Part shown: piece by piece, positions 35,250 to 43,718 of the stretch
Position numbering within the stretch: position 1 is the first letter of the stretch
Layout of the letters: the number at the start of each line of letters is the position of its first letter
Notes under the pieces: generated by a model
Told to the model about the DNA's origin: nothing
Database searches by the model: none
Seen by the model: only the letters and a program-made list of their open reading frames with translations
Position numbers and translations under genes: made by a program
Source: Coraliomargarita algicola
Lineage (GTDB): Bacteria > Verrucomicrobiota > Verrucomicrobiia > Opitutales > Coraliomargaritaceae
Length of the DNA stretch: 64,000 nt
Reading direction: 5' to 3'
Assembly: GCF_033878955.1 (NCBI RefSeq)
Contig: NZ_CP138858.1
Span: 930,001-994,000 of the forward strand

Positions 35250-36227
35250 CTACATGATTCGGTTACGTATCGCCTGTCCGGACTCGAAAGCTGCTAAATT
35301 TTCCAAAAAATGTCGAATAACGCTCAGAGACTCGCCTTGGTGCCCCCCCGCAGTATGCGGGGTTATATGGCAATTCGCTAAGCGCCGCAAGGGATGCGCC
35401 TGCGGCAAAGGCTCCGGATCCGTCACATCCAGCCAGGCGGAGTGTATATGATTCGAGCTTAACGCAGCCGCCAAGTCCGCCTGATTCACCGTCGTGCCCC
35501 GCCCTATATTATAAAAAGCTGCGCCCGCTTTCATCAAACTCAGGAATTTCGCATCCACAAAATTCGAAGTCTCTGTGCTATCTGGTAGTATATTAACCAC
35601 ATGATCCGCCTGCCCGAGAACCTCCGGCAAAGCATCCAAAGCAAGCGTGCGCACCCGCTCACGTCCAGTCGGCGTACGTCGCACCGCAGTCACATCCATC
35701 TTAAAAGGAGCCAGCAACTGTACAAACATTTCGCCGATCGCACCATAGCCCAATATCAACACCGACTGCCCGGCCAAAGGTCGGCAGCCCGCACGCAGCA
35801 CGTTCCATTCCGGAGCACCATTTTCACATGTATTCCCCGCAAGAGCCGCCGGTAAATTACGACTTTGCGCCAACATAAAAGACATCAAATGCTCCGCACA
35901 GGGCAAATCGTAAACCGACGAACTATTCGCCACCACTATATTTCGTGCCTGCACCCCAGCCCGAAATTCAGCCGTATCATAGCGAGTATAGCCCGCACTG
36001 GTGATCTGCAAAAATTTCAAGTTCGGAGCTTTTAAAACATCCTCAGGCGTCGGTTGCCCCAGCGCAATGTCCGCTTCGTAGAGAGTTTCATCCGGCTCAG
36101 CCTCCGCCAGCACCGATGTCGCAGCCACCGGAGACTCGATAAACTCATGCCCCCGAAGCCCTTCCAGCAGCAGCTGTTGCTCTGCTTCGCCAAGAGTCAA
36201 ATTACACCAAATTTTCATTTTCATCAT
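35250..36227 (-). CDS. D-2-hydroxyacid dehydrogenase family protein
   Basis: About 325 residues. The NAD-binding motif is GYGAIGEMF, the catalytic Arg lies in the NIGRGTTVNQADL region or just before it, and the acid/base His is in ITPHTAGG. DVTDPEPLPQAHPL is the typical loop before it. Substrate may be a 2-keto acid such as glyoxylate or phosphohydroxypyruvate; it cannot be assigned. Start is uncertain among ATGs at 36227, 36224 and 36218 and a GTG at 36245. It lies about 35 bp downstream of apt on the same strand. Confidence 0.85.
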   Translation of the reverse strand: MMKMKIWCNLTLGEAEQQLLLEGLRGHEFIESPVAATSVLAEAEPDETLYEADIALGQPTPEDVLKAPNLKFLQITSAGYTRYDTAEFRAGVQARNIVVANSSSVYDLPCAEHLMSFMLAQSRNLPAALAGNTCENGAPEWNVLRAGCRPLAGQSVLILGYGAIGEMFVQLLAPFKMDVTAVRRTPTGRERVRTLALDALPEVLGQADHVVNILPDSTETSNFVDAKFLSLMKAGAAFYNIGRGTTVNQADLAAALSSNHIHSAWLDVTDPEPLPQAHPLRRLANCHITPHTAGGHQGESLSVIRHFLENLAAFESGQAIRNRIM

Positions 36228-36262
36228 ATACACGCGTTCAAGCACAGCCCATGCCTCTTCAA

Positions 36263-36778
36263 TTAATAATGAAACACCGAATAAATCGGTATATCTGGCA
36301 GCGTTTCGCGCCCCTTCAAATCATCGAGTTCGATCAGAAAAACCAACTCTTCAAGCGCAATCGAAAAGTGCATCTCTAGCAACTTAACCGCCGCCCCCAC
36401 AGTGCCGCCCGTAGCAAGCACATCATCCACCACCAAAACCCGTTGCCCCGCCTGCAAAGCATCGCAGCTAATCTCCAGGACACTCGAGCCATACTCCAGT
36501 TCATACTCCTGAGCATGTGTCTGATGTGGCAACTTACCAGCCTTACGAATCAAAACCGTGCCCGCGCCCAAAGCATAGGCCAAAGCAGAAGCGAGAACAA
36601 AACCACGCGCCTCAATCCCAACAACCACATCGATCTCCTTCCCCTCATAGCGCCCTTTTAACTGATCAATCAAAGCCCGAAAAGCCGGGCCATGCGCCAG
36701 CAAAGGCGTAAAATCACGAAAGATAACGCCAGGCTTGGGAAAGTCTGGAGTCGTGCGAATGTAAGACTCGATATTCAT
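36263..36778 (-). CDS. apt: Adenine phosphoribosyltransferase
   Basis: 171 residues from the ATG at 36778, giving the canonical start with TTPDFPKPGVIFRD; a longer in-frame start at 36895 adds non-homologous residues. GIEARGFVLA, IRKAGKLP and the PRPP-binding VLVVDDVLATGGT are diagnostic. It salvages adenine to AMP. It is followed by the dehydrogenase gene in the same direction. Confidence 0.95.
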   Translation of the reverse strand: MNIESYIRTTPDFPKPGVIFRDFTPLLAHGPAFRALIDQLKGRYEGKEIDVVVGIEARGFVLASALAYALGAGTVLIRKAGKLPHQTHAQEYELEYGSSVLEISCDALQAGQRVLVVDDVLATGGTVGAAVKLLEMHFSIALEELVFLIELDDLKGRETLPDIPIYSVFHY

Positions 36779-36935
36779 AATAATTTCTTGAGGACAAAAC
36801 AAGTAGCCTACCCAGATCCTCAGATCGATAAAGAACGAAGTCCAGCTTGTGACGAGATTCAAGCATCCCACTCCCAGCTTCCGCAGCTCCACCAATCAAC
36901 AGATCCTAGAGCTTCAGGCAGTTTTCTCCTAGCAC

Positions 36936-36990
36936 GGTCAGAGGTCAGAGGTCAGAGGTCAGAGGTCAGAGGTCAGAGGTCAGAGGTCAG
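36936..36990. repeat. Heptanucleotide tandem repeat (GGTCAGA, about 8 units)
   Basis: Eight consecutive units of GGTCAGA without interruption, the last one ending in T. It is intergenic, upstream of apt. Units of seven bases are prone to slippage, so copy number may vary between strains. A short inverted copy, CCTCTGACCT, lies at 39515-39524. Confidence 0.95.
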
Positions 36991-37002
36991 TCTGACGGCG
37001 AA

Positions 37003-37030
37003 TCATTTAGTTATAACAATAACTAAATGA
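37003..37030. repeat. Perfect palindrome with 12-bp arms
   Basis: TCATTTAGTTAT, loop AACA, then the exact complement. No T-run follows on either strand, so a protein-binding site or a cruciform is as likely as a terminator. Confidence 0.7.
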
Positions 37031-37111
37031 GCCATTTTGGCGAGACAGGAAATGCCAAAACTTATTGACATTCATATCTGGCCTCGGTCTTCTGACAACT
37101 CATTTCAGGAG

Positions 37112-37131
37112 ACGGGACAGTCATGTCCCGT
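37112..37131 (+). repeat. Hairpin with 8-bp arms
   Basis: ACGGGACA and TGTCCCGT flank GTCA and are followed by ATTTA. It could be a weak terminator, but no gene ends just before it. Confidence 0.5.
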
Positions 37132-37437
37132 ATTTACAGCGCTTAGGCACTGACACAAACCGCTAAGCCTGCATCTCGTTCAGACTGTAAGACGTACACA
37201 TAAAACATGGTTTGCTAAATACTGAGGCATCGCGTGAGACGAAGTCATTTACGCGCGCGCGTGTTCGGAGACATCATGACTCACCCGAACAATACTCGGC
37301 TTTCGAACAATTCAGCTCAAAGTGATTTAACTAACTAATTTTCAATGCATTAGTGAAACAAAATCAATAAGGTTGAACCCTTCTAAAAACCGTCTAACGT
37401 GCATCGAAAATACACTAATAAAACTGATCACAGAAAA

Positions 37438-37872
37438 ATGAAAAATGGAAGAAAACTAGCACTCTGGGGCGCATGCTTACAGATCGCCCCAGTATTCGCT
37501 CTTCTGGTTGCCATATTAGGGCCAGCAATTAGTATCTTTGCCTCGTTCAGTCAGTTAACTGAATTTGGACAGAATGCACAAGAGTCATCCGATGCGTTGG
37601 CTAGTAATATGAGCATTGCTATGAGTTTAACTGCGATTGGAATTATTGCGGCATTCATTGGATTATTCTTAGGATTAATTTGCCTGCTGGTCGCACTCTT
37701 TTCGCATCGATACAGAGCACCATGGTTTTTCTGGTTTATGACCATTTATTCCCTTTTTAGCCTATTGGCATTTCCAGTCGGAACAGTAATCGGAATTATC
37801 GTGTTGGTTCACATCATTCCCCGTAAAGAAGAGTTCTGGTGTGATCAAGACGGAGCTGAACAACCCATTTGA
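37438..37872 (+). CDS. Small multi-pass membrane protein of unknown function
   Basis: 144 residues from ATG 37438, where MKNGRKLALWG begins; ATG 37399 would add 13 polar residues. Three to four hydrophobic segments are visible (LALWGACLQIAPVFALLVAIL, AIGIIAAFIGLFLGLICLLVALF, WFFWFMTIYSLFSLLAFPVG). The short polar C-terminus ends DQDGAEQPI. No family is recognised. The stretch is visibly more A+T-rich than the flanking housekeeping genes, which fits acquired DNA. Confidence 0.6.
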   Translation: MKNGRKLALWGACLQIAPVFALLVAILGPAISIFASFSQLTEFGQNAQESSDALASNMSIAMSLTAIGIIAAFIGLFLGLICLLVALFSHRYRAPWFFWFMTIYSLFSLLAFPVGTVIGIIVLVHIIPRKEEFWCDQDGAEQPI

Positions 37873-37948
37873 CGAGTCTAATTTGCGACAACCCTCATTA
37901 ATCCACAATTCACGGGCTGGGTGCCAGTCCTTCACGATTCGCTAGAAA

Positions 37949-38680
37949 ATGAAATGCCTCACATGGAACCTCGAATGGGCTTCCCCAACCAGCAAGCGGT
38001 TGCGGATCATCCGCGACAGAATAGGTGAGGCGGATCCGGACGTGGTATGCTACACCGAGATTAATCGATCCACCCTTCCAAAAGATGGATTCGCAATTGA
38101 AGCTGAATCCGATTACGGATACCCAACCACAGGCGAGAAGCGAAAAGTAATCCTATGGAGCAAGCAACCGTGGTCCGAGTTCGATGACGGAGGTGCGTCA
38201 GGGTTACCTTCGGGTCGCTTCGTTTCAGGGGTGACAGGTTCCATTCGTTTTGTCGGTGTCTGTATTCCCTGGCGAGACGCGCACGTGAGAACAGGGCGCA
38301 AAGACAGAGAAGCATGGGAGGATCACCTTTTGTATTGTCGCGAACTCGGGCAGATTCTTGATCGATATTCTCGAGATGGGATTCCGATCTGCGTGCTCGG
38401 AGACTACAATCAGAGAATACCGAAAGGGACTCAACCGCAGCGAGCCTTTAACGCGCTAACTGAAGCTATTCCTCGTCAGTTTGATATCGCTACAGAAGGA
38501 ATTTTGGATCCCGACGGAAAGAGCCTGATCGACCATTATGCGGTTTCTCCCGAACTTAGAGTTGAGGCAATCGAAGTGTTGCATCGGTTCACGCCAGATG
38601 GAACGAGGCTTTCTGATCATGTTGGCGTCCTGACCACACTCAAAATCAACAAAGCGAAATCGAGTAGCCAGGAGCACTAA
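37949..38680 (+). CDS. Endonuclease/exonuclease/phosphatase fold protein
   Basis: 243 residues with the family motifs in order: TWNLEW at the start, YTEIN (metal-binding Glu), GDYNQR (Asp/Asn), DHYAVS and SDHVGVL near the end. Members cut phosphodiester bonds in DNA, RNA or phospholipids. There is no signal peptide. It lies 76 bp after the small membrane protein in the atypical segment. Specific substrate unknown. Confidence 0.82.
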   Translation: MKCLTWNLEWASPTSKRLRIIRDRIGEADPDVVCYTEINRSTLPKDGFAIEAESDYGYPTTGEKRKVILWSKQPWSEFDDGGASGLPSGRFVSGVTGSIRFVGVCIPWRDAHVRTGRKDREAWEDHLLYCRELGQILDRYSRDGIPICVLGDYNQRIPKGTQPQRAFNALTEAIPRQFDIATEGILDPDGKSLIDHYAVSPELRVEAIEVLHRFTPDGTRLSDHVGVLTTLKINKAKSSSQEH

Positions 38681-39545
38681 GTCCCCCAGCTTTTCCGACT
38701 CACGTCGTGATCAGGTTGTCGGCTTCGCCTCGAAACAGCAGAGGCTTCAAATACGCGATGCGCCGAGCGTTCGCCTTTGACTAAGACAACTCCCGAGCGC
38801 AGCGACAAGACCGGGCCGAAGGGAACCGGAACAAGTCGTCGGCGTAGCGAACGAAGCGATGTCCTCGCCTCTCCAACTCTTTGTCCTGTGCATCCAACAC
38901 CAGATTCGACAGCAAGGGAGATAAGGCCCCCCCCCGACTCACTTCGTTCGCTCCCCTTCGGCGGGACTGTAAGCATCAGCTCCTCGGTCTGATCCACACT
39001 GCTTCCGCACGGAATCTCGCGATTACGCACTTGTGCTTCTCTAGTGATTGATTTGTTATTCAGGTCTTTCACTATGGACTTTAACCATATTAGTTTATCA
39101 ACATGCCGAGCAGAGCATAAAAGATGAAGTGCGGGCTCTTGCTGCAAATCAAATGATGGCCTTCCTCACAGAAGGACAAACGCGGCATTTGAGCCAAATC
39201 CGAAAACATGTTGAAAGGAGAAGAATCGCTTCATCATTTATGGAGGAACGGCTCTTCCACTCCTTGTCCTTTTGGCGTTTTTCACCAGACCCAAAGTTAC
39301 ACACAGAGCACCCGGCGGAACGGCCTGCCCTTCTCTGTGGAAATTCCGAATGAGGAGACAGAGCAAGCGCTGATGGATTCCCGATCGGGGCACAATCTGG
39401 ATCGCTTCGAATAGTGATTGCAATCAGGTCGGGATAGGCACAGAAGACTGACTGTTTTTCAGGGCATGAAATCCTCGGAGCTCACTGCCCACAGTTATTT
39501 CACTCGATTGTCAGCCTCTGACCTACTGATCTCTACATTTTCTTT
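38681..39545. other. 865-bp stretch without intact genes
   Basis: No complete gene is supported. It has a run of nine C (38927-38935) and an 11-bp inverted pair AGCGAACGAAG (38846-38856 with 38942-38952), the kind of palindromic intergenic repeat common in some genomes. Near its right end lies a RelB-like remnant and the element CCTCTGACCT (39515-39524), an inverted match to the heptamer repeat. Confidence 0.65.
39208..39414 (+). pseudogene. Remnant of a RelB/DinJ-type antitoxin (C-terminus)
   Basis: The last 32 residues (from 39316) read RNGLPFSVEIPNEETEQAL and on to RSGHNLDRFE, very close to the C-terminus of RelB/DinJ antitoxins (GLPF, IPN-ET-AL, then a short Gly/Asn tail). The N-terminal ribbon-helix-helix is not present in this frame; what precedes it is not family-like, and no adjacent RelE/YafQ toxin is visible. 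A frame-shifted or truncated relic is the best reading. Confidence 0.45.
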
Positions 39546-41072
39546 ATGAGCCAAGCACCTCTCTATAACTGGTTGAACGAACGCACTGCGGGTGCACTCT
39601 TACATGTCAGCTCGCTGCCGTCGGATACGGGGATCGGCAACTTGGGGGACGGTGCCTATCGCTACATCGATTTCTTGCACGCCTCGGGCATGTCGGTTTG
39701 GCAGATCTGTCCGCTGGGGCCGACTGGCTTTGGCGACTCGCCTTACCAGTGCTTCTCAGCCTTTGCGGGTAATCCATATTTCATCGACTTGAAACCACTC
39801 GTGGCGGAAGGCTTGGTCACGGACGAAGAGTATGCACGTCTCTCTGCACTGCCTCGGGATCATGTGGACTATGGCGCCGTGTACCATGCGATTTGGCCGA
39901 TCCTGCGCAATGCCTACGAGCGCTTTAAGGCGTCCAAGAAAAAGCAATTTCTAGACTATGGTTCGATTGCCAAGTTTCGTCTGGCGCAGGGGGATTGGTT
40001 AGAGGACTTCGCACTTTTTTTGGCCCTGAAAGAAGATTTTGGTGGTCGCTGTTGGTTGGACTGGCCCGCTGACTTTCGCACAGCAGCCAGCGCCCGCACA
40101 CAGGAGCTTTCGGAACAGGTATTGGATGCGGCTGATGCTCATGTCTTTTATCAGTATCTTTTTTACGCTCAATTGGCAAAATTGCGCGCCTATGCGGGCA
40201 GCCATGGGATCGAAATCATGGGAGATGCCCCGATTTTCGTCGCTCTTGACAGTGCGGATGTTTGGGCGAATCCAGAGCTCTTTCAGCTAAAGAAGAACGG
40301 TCGTCCCAGGGCGGTCGCCGGCGTGCCACCGGATTATTTCGCTGCGGATGGGCAACTCTGGGGCAATCCTCTCTATGACTGGAAAGTGCACGAAAAAACG
40401 GACTTCGCTTGGTGGATCAAACGCATCCAATCTAATTTGGAGTTTTATGATATTGTGCGCTTAGACCACTTTCGCGGCTTCGAATCTTATTGGTCGGTGC
40501 CGGCGGAGGAAACGACAGCACGCAATGGCACTTGGACGCCCTGCCCTGGCATGCAGTTATTTGAGGCAATCCGGGCGGCTTGCCCGGAGGCCAAGCTGAT
40601 CGCAGAGGACTTGGGCATCATTACTGAAGATGTGCGCGCGCTGCGCGAAGCGACAGGTCTCCCTGGGATGGCTGTCTTACAGTTTGCATTTGGTGGCGAG
40701 GCGGACAACGCCTACTTGCCACACAATTACGACCGCAACTGTGTCGCCTATTCAGGCACACACGATAACGACACTACGATTGGATGGTATCAATCACTCG
40801 ACGCAGCGACTCAAGACCATGTTCGCCGCTACCTGGGGGTTTCAGGCCAAGAGATCGCGTGGGACTTCATTCGTTTGGCTGTGAAATCCAGTGCACACTT
40901 AGCCGTGTTCCCGCTACAGGACTTGATGAGCTTGGGCAGTGAGGCGCGGCTAAACACCCCGGGGGCGCCGATCGGAAATTGGCAGTGGCGCTATCAACCC
41001 GAGCAGTTAGATGCACTGCAAGCTGAGAGTTCGCATTATTTGCGTGAACTGATTCGACTCTACGGGCGATAA
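39546..41072 (+). CDS. malQ: 4-alpha-glucanotransferase (amylomaltase)
   Basis: 508 residues, normal for MalQ. N-terminal LHVSSLPSDTGIGNLG and FGDSPYQCFSAFAGNPYFIDL, catalytic DIVRLDHFRGFESYW (Asp nucleophile) and LIAEDLGIITEDV (acid/base Glu), and YSGTHDNDT near the C-terminus mark family GH77. It transfers glucan segments between maltodextrins in glycogen or maltose metabolism. It is preceded by the gene-free region and followed by 145 bp before the exopolysaccharide locus. Confidence 0.95.
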   Translation: MSQAPLYNWLNERTAGALLHVSSLPSDTGIGNLGDGAYRYIDFLHASGMSVWQICPLGPTGFGDSPYQCFSAFAGNPYFIDLKPLVAEGLVTDEEYARLSALPRDHVDYGAVYHAIWPILRNAYERFKASKKKQFLDYGSIAKFRLAQGDWLEDFALFLALKEDFGGRCWLDWPADFRTAASARTQELSEQVLDAADAHVFYQYLFYAQLAKLRAYAGSHGIEIMGDAPIFVALDSADVWANPELFQLKKNGRPRAVAGVPPDYFAADGQLWGNPLYDWKVHEKTDFAWWIKRIQSNLEFYDIVRLDHFRGFESYWSVPAEETTARNGTWTPCPGMQLFEAIRAACPEAKLIAEDLGIITEDVRALREATGLPGMAVLQFAFGGEADNAYLPHNYDRNCVAYSGTHDNDTTIGWYQSLDAATQDHVRRYLGVSGQEIAWDFIRLAVKSSAHLAVFPLQDLMSLGSEARLNTPGAPIGNWQWRYQPEQLDALQAESSHYLRELIRLYGR

Positions 41073-41142
41073 TCGTAGATCCGGCGACCGCTTTTACGGG
41101 CTTTTTACAAGCGCAGCAGTGCTCTGCTGTTAGGCTATCGAA

Positions 41143-41155
41143 TTAGCGAGGCTGA
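41143..41155 (+). repeat. Second site of the 13-mer TTAGCGAGGCTGA
   Basis: An exact copy of one arm core of the hairpin at 4516-4558, here unpaired, between malQ and the sugar transferase. Two intergenic sites 36 kb apart point to a small dispersed repeat. Confidence 0.5.
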
Positions 41156-41168
41156 GTGTTCTTTTTAT

Positions 41169-41199
41169 TTGCCAGCATGGGTCATGCGCACACTATAAT
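41169..41199 (+). promoter_or_regulatory. Candidate promoter of the exopolysaccharide/NO-signalling operon
   Basis: TTGCCA (five of six) and a perfect TATAAT with a 19-bp spacer. Transcription would start near 41206, only about 12 nt before the ATG at 41218, or about 50 nt before the in-frame ATG at 41257, which may be the real start. As no later gap in the plus-strand run exceeds 50 bp, this could drive genes to 58890. Confidence 0.5.
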
Positions 41200-41217
41200 T
41201 TGCGGTAAACCGTCGCC

Positions 41218-41970
41218 ATGATAGAAACTATTTTGATGGTGTTCGAATCCTCAAATATGCAAAAAGAATCAAATTTCTGGGCAAAGGAGATCCTCTCTGG
41301 AGACGTCGAAAAATGGCACCGCCGTTCAGCCTTAAAGCGTTTACGCTGGCGGGTCATCATCCGCATGACGCTTGGATTGAAACGCCTGGTTGACATCGTT
41401 GGTGCACTGGCGGCGATCGTGATTAGCTCTCCGATTTTTATACTGACAGCACTGGCGATCAAGTTGGATGATGGTGGACCTGTGCTTTTTAAACAGATTC
41501 GTGTGGGAGCCGGCGGCGAGTTGTTTGAGATTTGGAAGTTTCGTTCGATGGTTTTAAATGCCGACCAGATCAAAGATGAGATCTTGGAACAGAACGCGCA
41601 TGGGGATAGTGGTGTGACCTTTAAGATGAAGGATGACCCGCGCATCACCAAGCCAGGTAAGTGGATTCGTAAGTTATCGATCGACGAGTTCCCCCAGTTT
41701 TTCAATGTATTGATCGGCAACATGTCATTGGTTGGGCCACGCCCCCCGGTGCCACGTGAGGTTGCACTTTACGGGGCTCGCCACCTGCGTCGTCTGCGTG
41801 CTAAGCCTGGAATCACTTGTCTATGGCAAATTGGCGGACGGGCGGATATTGATTTCGAAGGTCAAGTTCGTTTAGATTTGCAGTATATACATTCACAGGG
41901 CTTTTGGTCGGACTTGGTTATTTTAATAAAGACGGTGCCAGCGGTGTTGCTCGGGAAAGGAGCGTACTAA
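41218..41970 (+). CDS. Polyprenyl-phosphate sugar-1-phosphate transferase (initiating enzyme)
   Basis: Up to 250 residues. It is the short catalytic form of the bacterial sugar transferase family: one membrane helix (IVGALAAIVISSPIFILTALAI), then WKFRSMV, LSIDEFPQFFNVL, MSLVGPRPP and KPGITCLWQIGGR. It moves a sugar phosphate from UDP-sugar to undecaprenyl phosphate, the first step of a repeat-unit polysaccharide. It lacks the large N-terminal four-helix module of WbaP/WcaJ. First gene of the plus-strand run. ATG at 41218, 41236 or 41257 are all in frame. Confidence 0.92.
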   Translation: MIETILMVFESSNMQKESNFWAKEILSGDVEKWHRRSALKRLRWRVIIRMTLGLKRLVDIVGALAAIVISSPIFILTALAIKLDDGGPVLFKQIRVGAGGELFEIWKFRSMVLNADQIKDEILEQNAHGDSGVTFKMKDDPRITKPGKWIRKLSIDEFPQFFNVLIGNMSLVGPRPPVPREVALYGARHLRRLRAKPGITCLWQIGGRADIDFEGQVRLDLQYIHSQGFWSDLVILIKTVPAVLLGKGAY

Positions 41971-41971
41971 T

Positions 41972-43147
41972 ATGAGTGAAATTCCCGAACTCGAGCGAAC
42001 AGGTCCCGCCGAATGGCGTTTATCTCTGCCGGACTGGGGGCGACTGGATACTGTATGGGAACGTCGTCAGCCGTTTGCGTTGTGGCACGTCGGCGAGCAA
42101 GCCCTACTCTTCCACTGGTTGGATGCTGCCGTCGACCAAGGCACGGAGAAAGTAGTGCTCTACATTTCGGACCGGCCAGGCGATGTGCGTAAAGCAGTGG
42201 AAAAAGCAACTCTCTGGCCGATTGAAATCGAGATTGTGACGGTGCCCAGTGTCGCAGGACTGGACTGCCACGACTGTATCAATCACCTCCCCCGAACACC
42301 TGCGCTCCAACAGGAACCGGATGCTGGATGGGGGCTGATCAAATATTGGCATCGCTTGGAGCAGGATTGGTTGGCTAGTTTTACAGAAGAAACAAAGAGT
42401 TATGGCATTTATGCGGCGATTGGGCGCAGTTGTGAGATTGCGCCCGACGCAAAACTGAATGCCCCCTTCTGGTTGGGAAATCATGTGTCCATTGGTCCGG
42501 GGGCGGTCATCGGCCCGGGCGCCGTGGTCGAAGATGGTTGTATCGTGGCTGGCAATAGTCGGCTCGAACGGGCGCACTTAGCCGCACACACTTACCTGGG
42601 ACCAGAAACCGATCTGGTGGATAGCATCATTCACCGAAATAATTTATTGAACATGAAGCACGAAGCTTACGTGCGTGGCCTGGAAGGCTTTGTCGCTTCG
42701 AGTCTACAAGCCAAAAGCAGTCAATCCCCACAGAGTCAGCCACCTTCCCTGCGCGATCGACTACGTGCACTGCGCCTGCTGTGGCGTTGGCGTGCGCGGC
42801 CTCAAGCTAAAGGTGATTTTAGTGGAATCGACGGACATTCATGGCCCACGCTCTATAGCCGGGCCGTTGAAGATCGGGGGCCTTGGTTGCGCTTGGTCGT
42901 GAAGGGCAAACTCTCGCTTTTCGGTATCACGCCGCGCGAAGCGGCCTCCATTGCAGAGCTACCTGAAGAATGGCAATCCATTTTACGCAAAGCACCCTTG
43001 GGCGCCTTTAGCTATGCCGATGTAATGGGCAGTCCTGAACCGGGAGATATGGATGAAGCACTACACTGCGTGTATCATGCTACCACCGATGAAGCTCTGT
43101 GTCGTCAACTCTTTGACAACTGGTTAATGGAAATACTGGGAAATTAA
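41972..43147 (+). CDS. Left-handed beta-helix protein, pyrophosphorylase-like without the catalytic signature
   Basis: 391 residues starting 1 bp after the sugar transferase stop. Residues about 145-235 have hexapeptide repeats (NHVSIGPGAVIGPGAVVEDG) and the DSIIHRNNLLN pattern seen in C-terminal domains of sugar-1-phosphate nucleotidyltransferases. The N-terminal 140 residues lack the GGxGTRL signature of that enzyme class. The C-terminal 130 residues include LVVKGKLSLFGITPRE, faintly reminiscent of the GPRP region of sugar transferases, so the protein could be an accessory or acyltransferase working with the gene before it. No firm family. Confidence 0.6.
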   Translation: MSEIPELERTGPAEWRLSLPDWGRLDTVWERRQPFALWHVGEQALLFHWLDAAVDQGTEKVVLYISDRPGDVRKAVEKATLWPIEIEIVTVPSVAGLDCHDCINHLPRTPALQQEPDAGWGLIKYWHRLEQDWLASFTEETKSYGIYAAIGRSCEIAPDAKLNAPFWLGNHVSIGPGAVIGPGAVVEDGCIVAGNSRLERAHLAAHTYLGPETDLVDSIIHRNNLLNMKHEAYVRGLEGFVASSLQAKSSQSPQSQPPSLRDRLRALRLLWRWRARPQAKGDFSGIDGHSWPTLYSRAVEDRGPWLRLVVKGKLSLFGITPREAASIAELPEEWQSILRKAPLGAFSYADVMGSPEPGDMDEALHCVYHATTDEALCRQLFDNWLMEILGN

Positions 43148-43169
43148 ACAACGAACCTAAGGTGATCGC

Positions 43170-43718
43170 ATGAAAGGTATGGTATTTACAAATTTCCTCG
43201 AAATGGTCGAGGATCGCTATGGTATGGACATGGTGGACACGATCATCGAGGCATCGGACCTCCCCTCACAAGGAGCGTATACGGCGGTCGGCACTTATCC
43301 ACACACTGAGATGGTGAGCTTACTGATTTCTTTGGAAAAAGAAACGGGAGTTTCTGTATCGGAACTCTTGGTGATCTATGGTAGCTACCTTTTCGAAAAA
43401 CTGGCGACTGGATATCCGGTCATGCTAACCGACTGTCAGTGTAGTCGCGATTTGTTGATTCGTTTGGACGGAGTGGTGCATGTAGAAGTCGCTAAATTAT
43501 ATCCCGACGCGGAGTTGCCTCGCTTTAAAACAGTTGAACTACCGAATGGCGACTTGGAGATGACCTATCTATCGGATCGTCACTTAGAGGATTTGGCGGA
43601 AGGCTTACTTCATGGCAGCCTCAAGCATTTTAAAGATCAAGCAAGCATCACGCGACACCCGCAAGCAGATGGCAGTGTCATCTTCAAGATCTGCTATGAC
43701 GCAAATACTGAGCGTTAA
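43170..43718 (+). CDS. H-NOX (heme nitric oxide/oxygen binding) sensor protein
   Basis: 182 residues, the usual size of stand-alone H-NOX. It opens MKGMVFTNFLEMVE, has the proximal heme ligand His104 in VHVEVAKLYPDAELP, and the Y-x-S-x-R heme-propionate motif at Tyr133, Ser135 and Arg137. Such proteins bind NO at picomolar to nanomolar levels and control a neighbouring kinase or cyclase. AAGGTGATC precedes the ATG as a good ribosome binding site. Its stop overlaps the ATG of the hybrid kinase by one base, which couples translation of sensor and kinase. A Cys-x-Cys (Cys89, Cys91) is a possible redox pair. Confidence 0.95.
   Translation: MKGMVFTNFLEMVEDRYGMDMVDTIIEASDLPSQGAYTAVGTYPHTEMVSLLISLEKETGVSVSELLVIYGSYLFEKLATGYPVMLTDCQCSRDLLIRLDGVVHVEVAKLYPDAELPRFKTVELPNGDLEMTYLSDRHLEDLAEGLLHGSLKHFKDQASITRHPQADGSVIFKICYDANTER

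Larger units (their letters stand above)
36779..37437. other. 659-bp intergenic region with repeats and palindromes
   Basis: No convincing gene. It contains the heptamer repeat at 36936-36990, a 12-bp-arm palindrome at 37003-37030 and an 8-bp-arm hairpin at 37112-37131. An alternating CG/CA tract is near 37250. It separates housekeeping genes from an atypical segment. Confidence 0.7.

Noticed and set aside
36936..36990. Direct repeats that could be taken for a CRISPR array
   Set aside because: Units are seven bases with no spacers and no cas genes nearby.
39048..39353. Possible 101-residue gene before the antitoxin relic
   Set aside because: No family features, composition changes along its length, and the relic in another frame overlaps it.
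36896..39545. Integron-like cassette array with attC sites
   Set aside because: No integrase and no convincing paired attC core sites around the two small genes.
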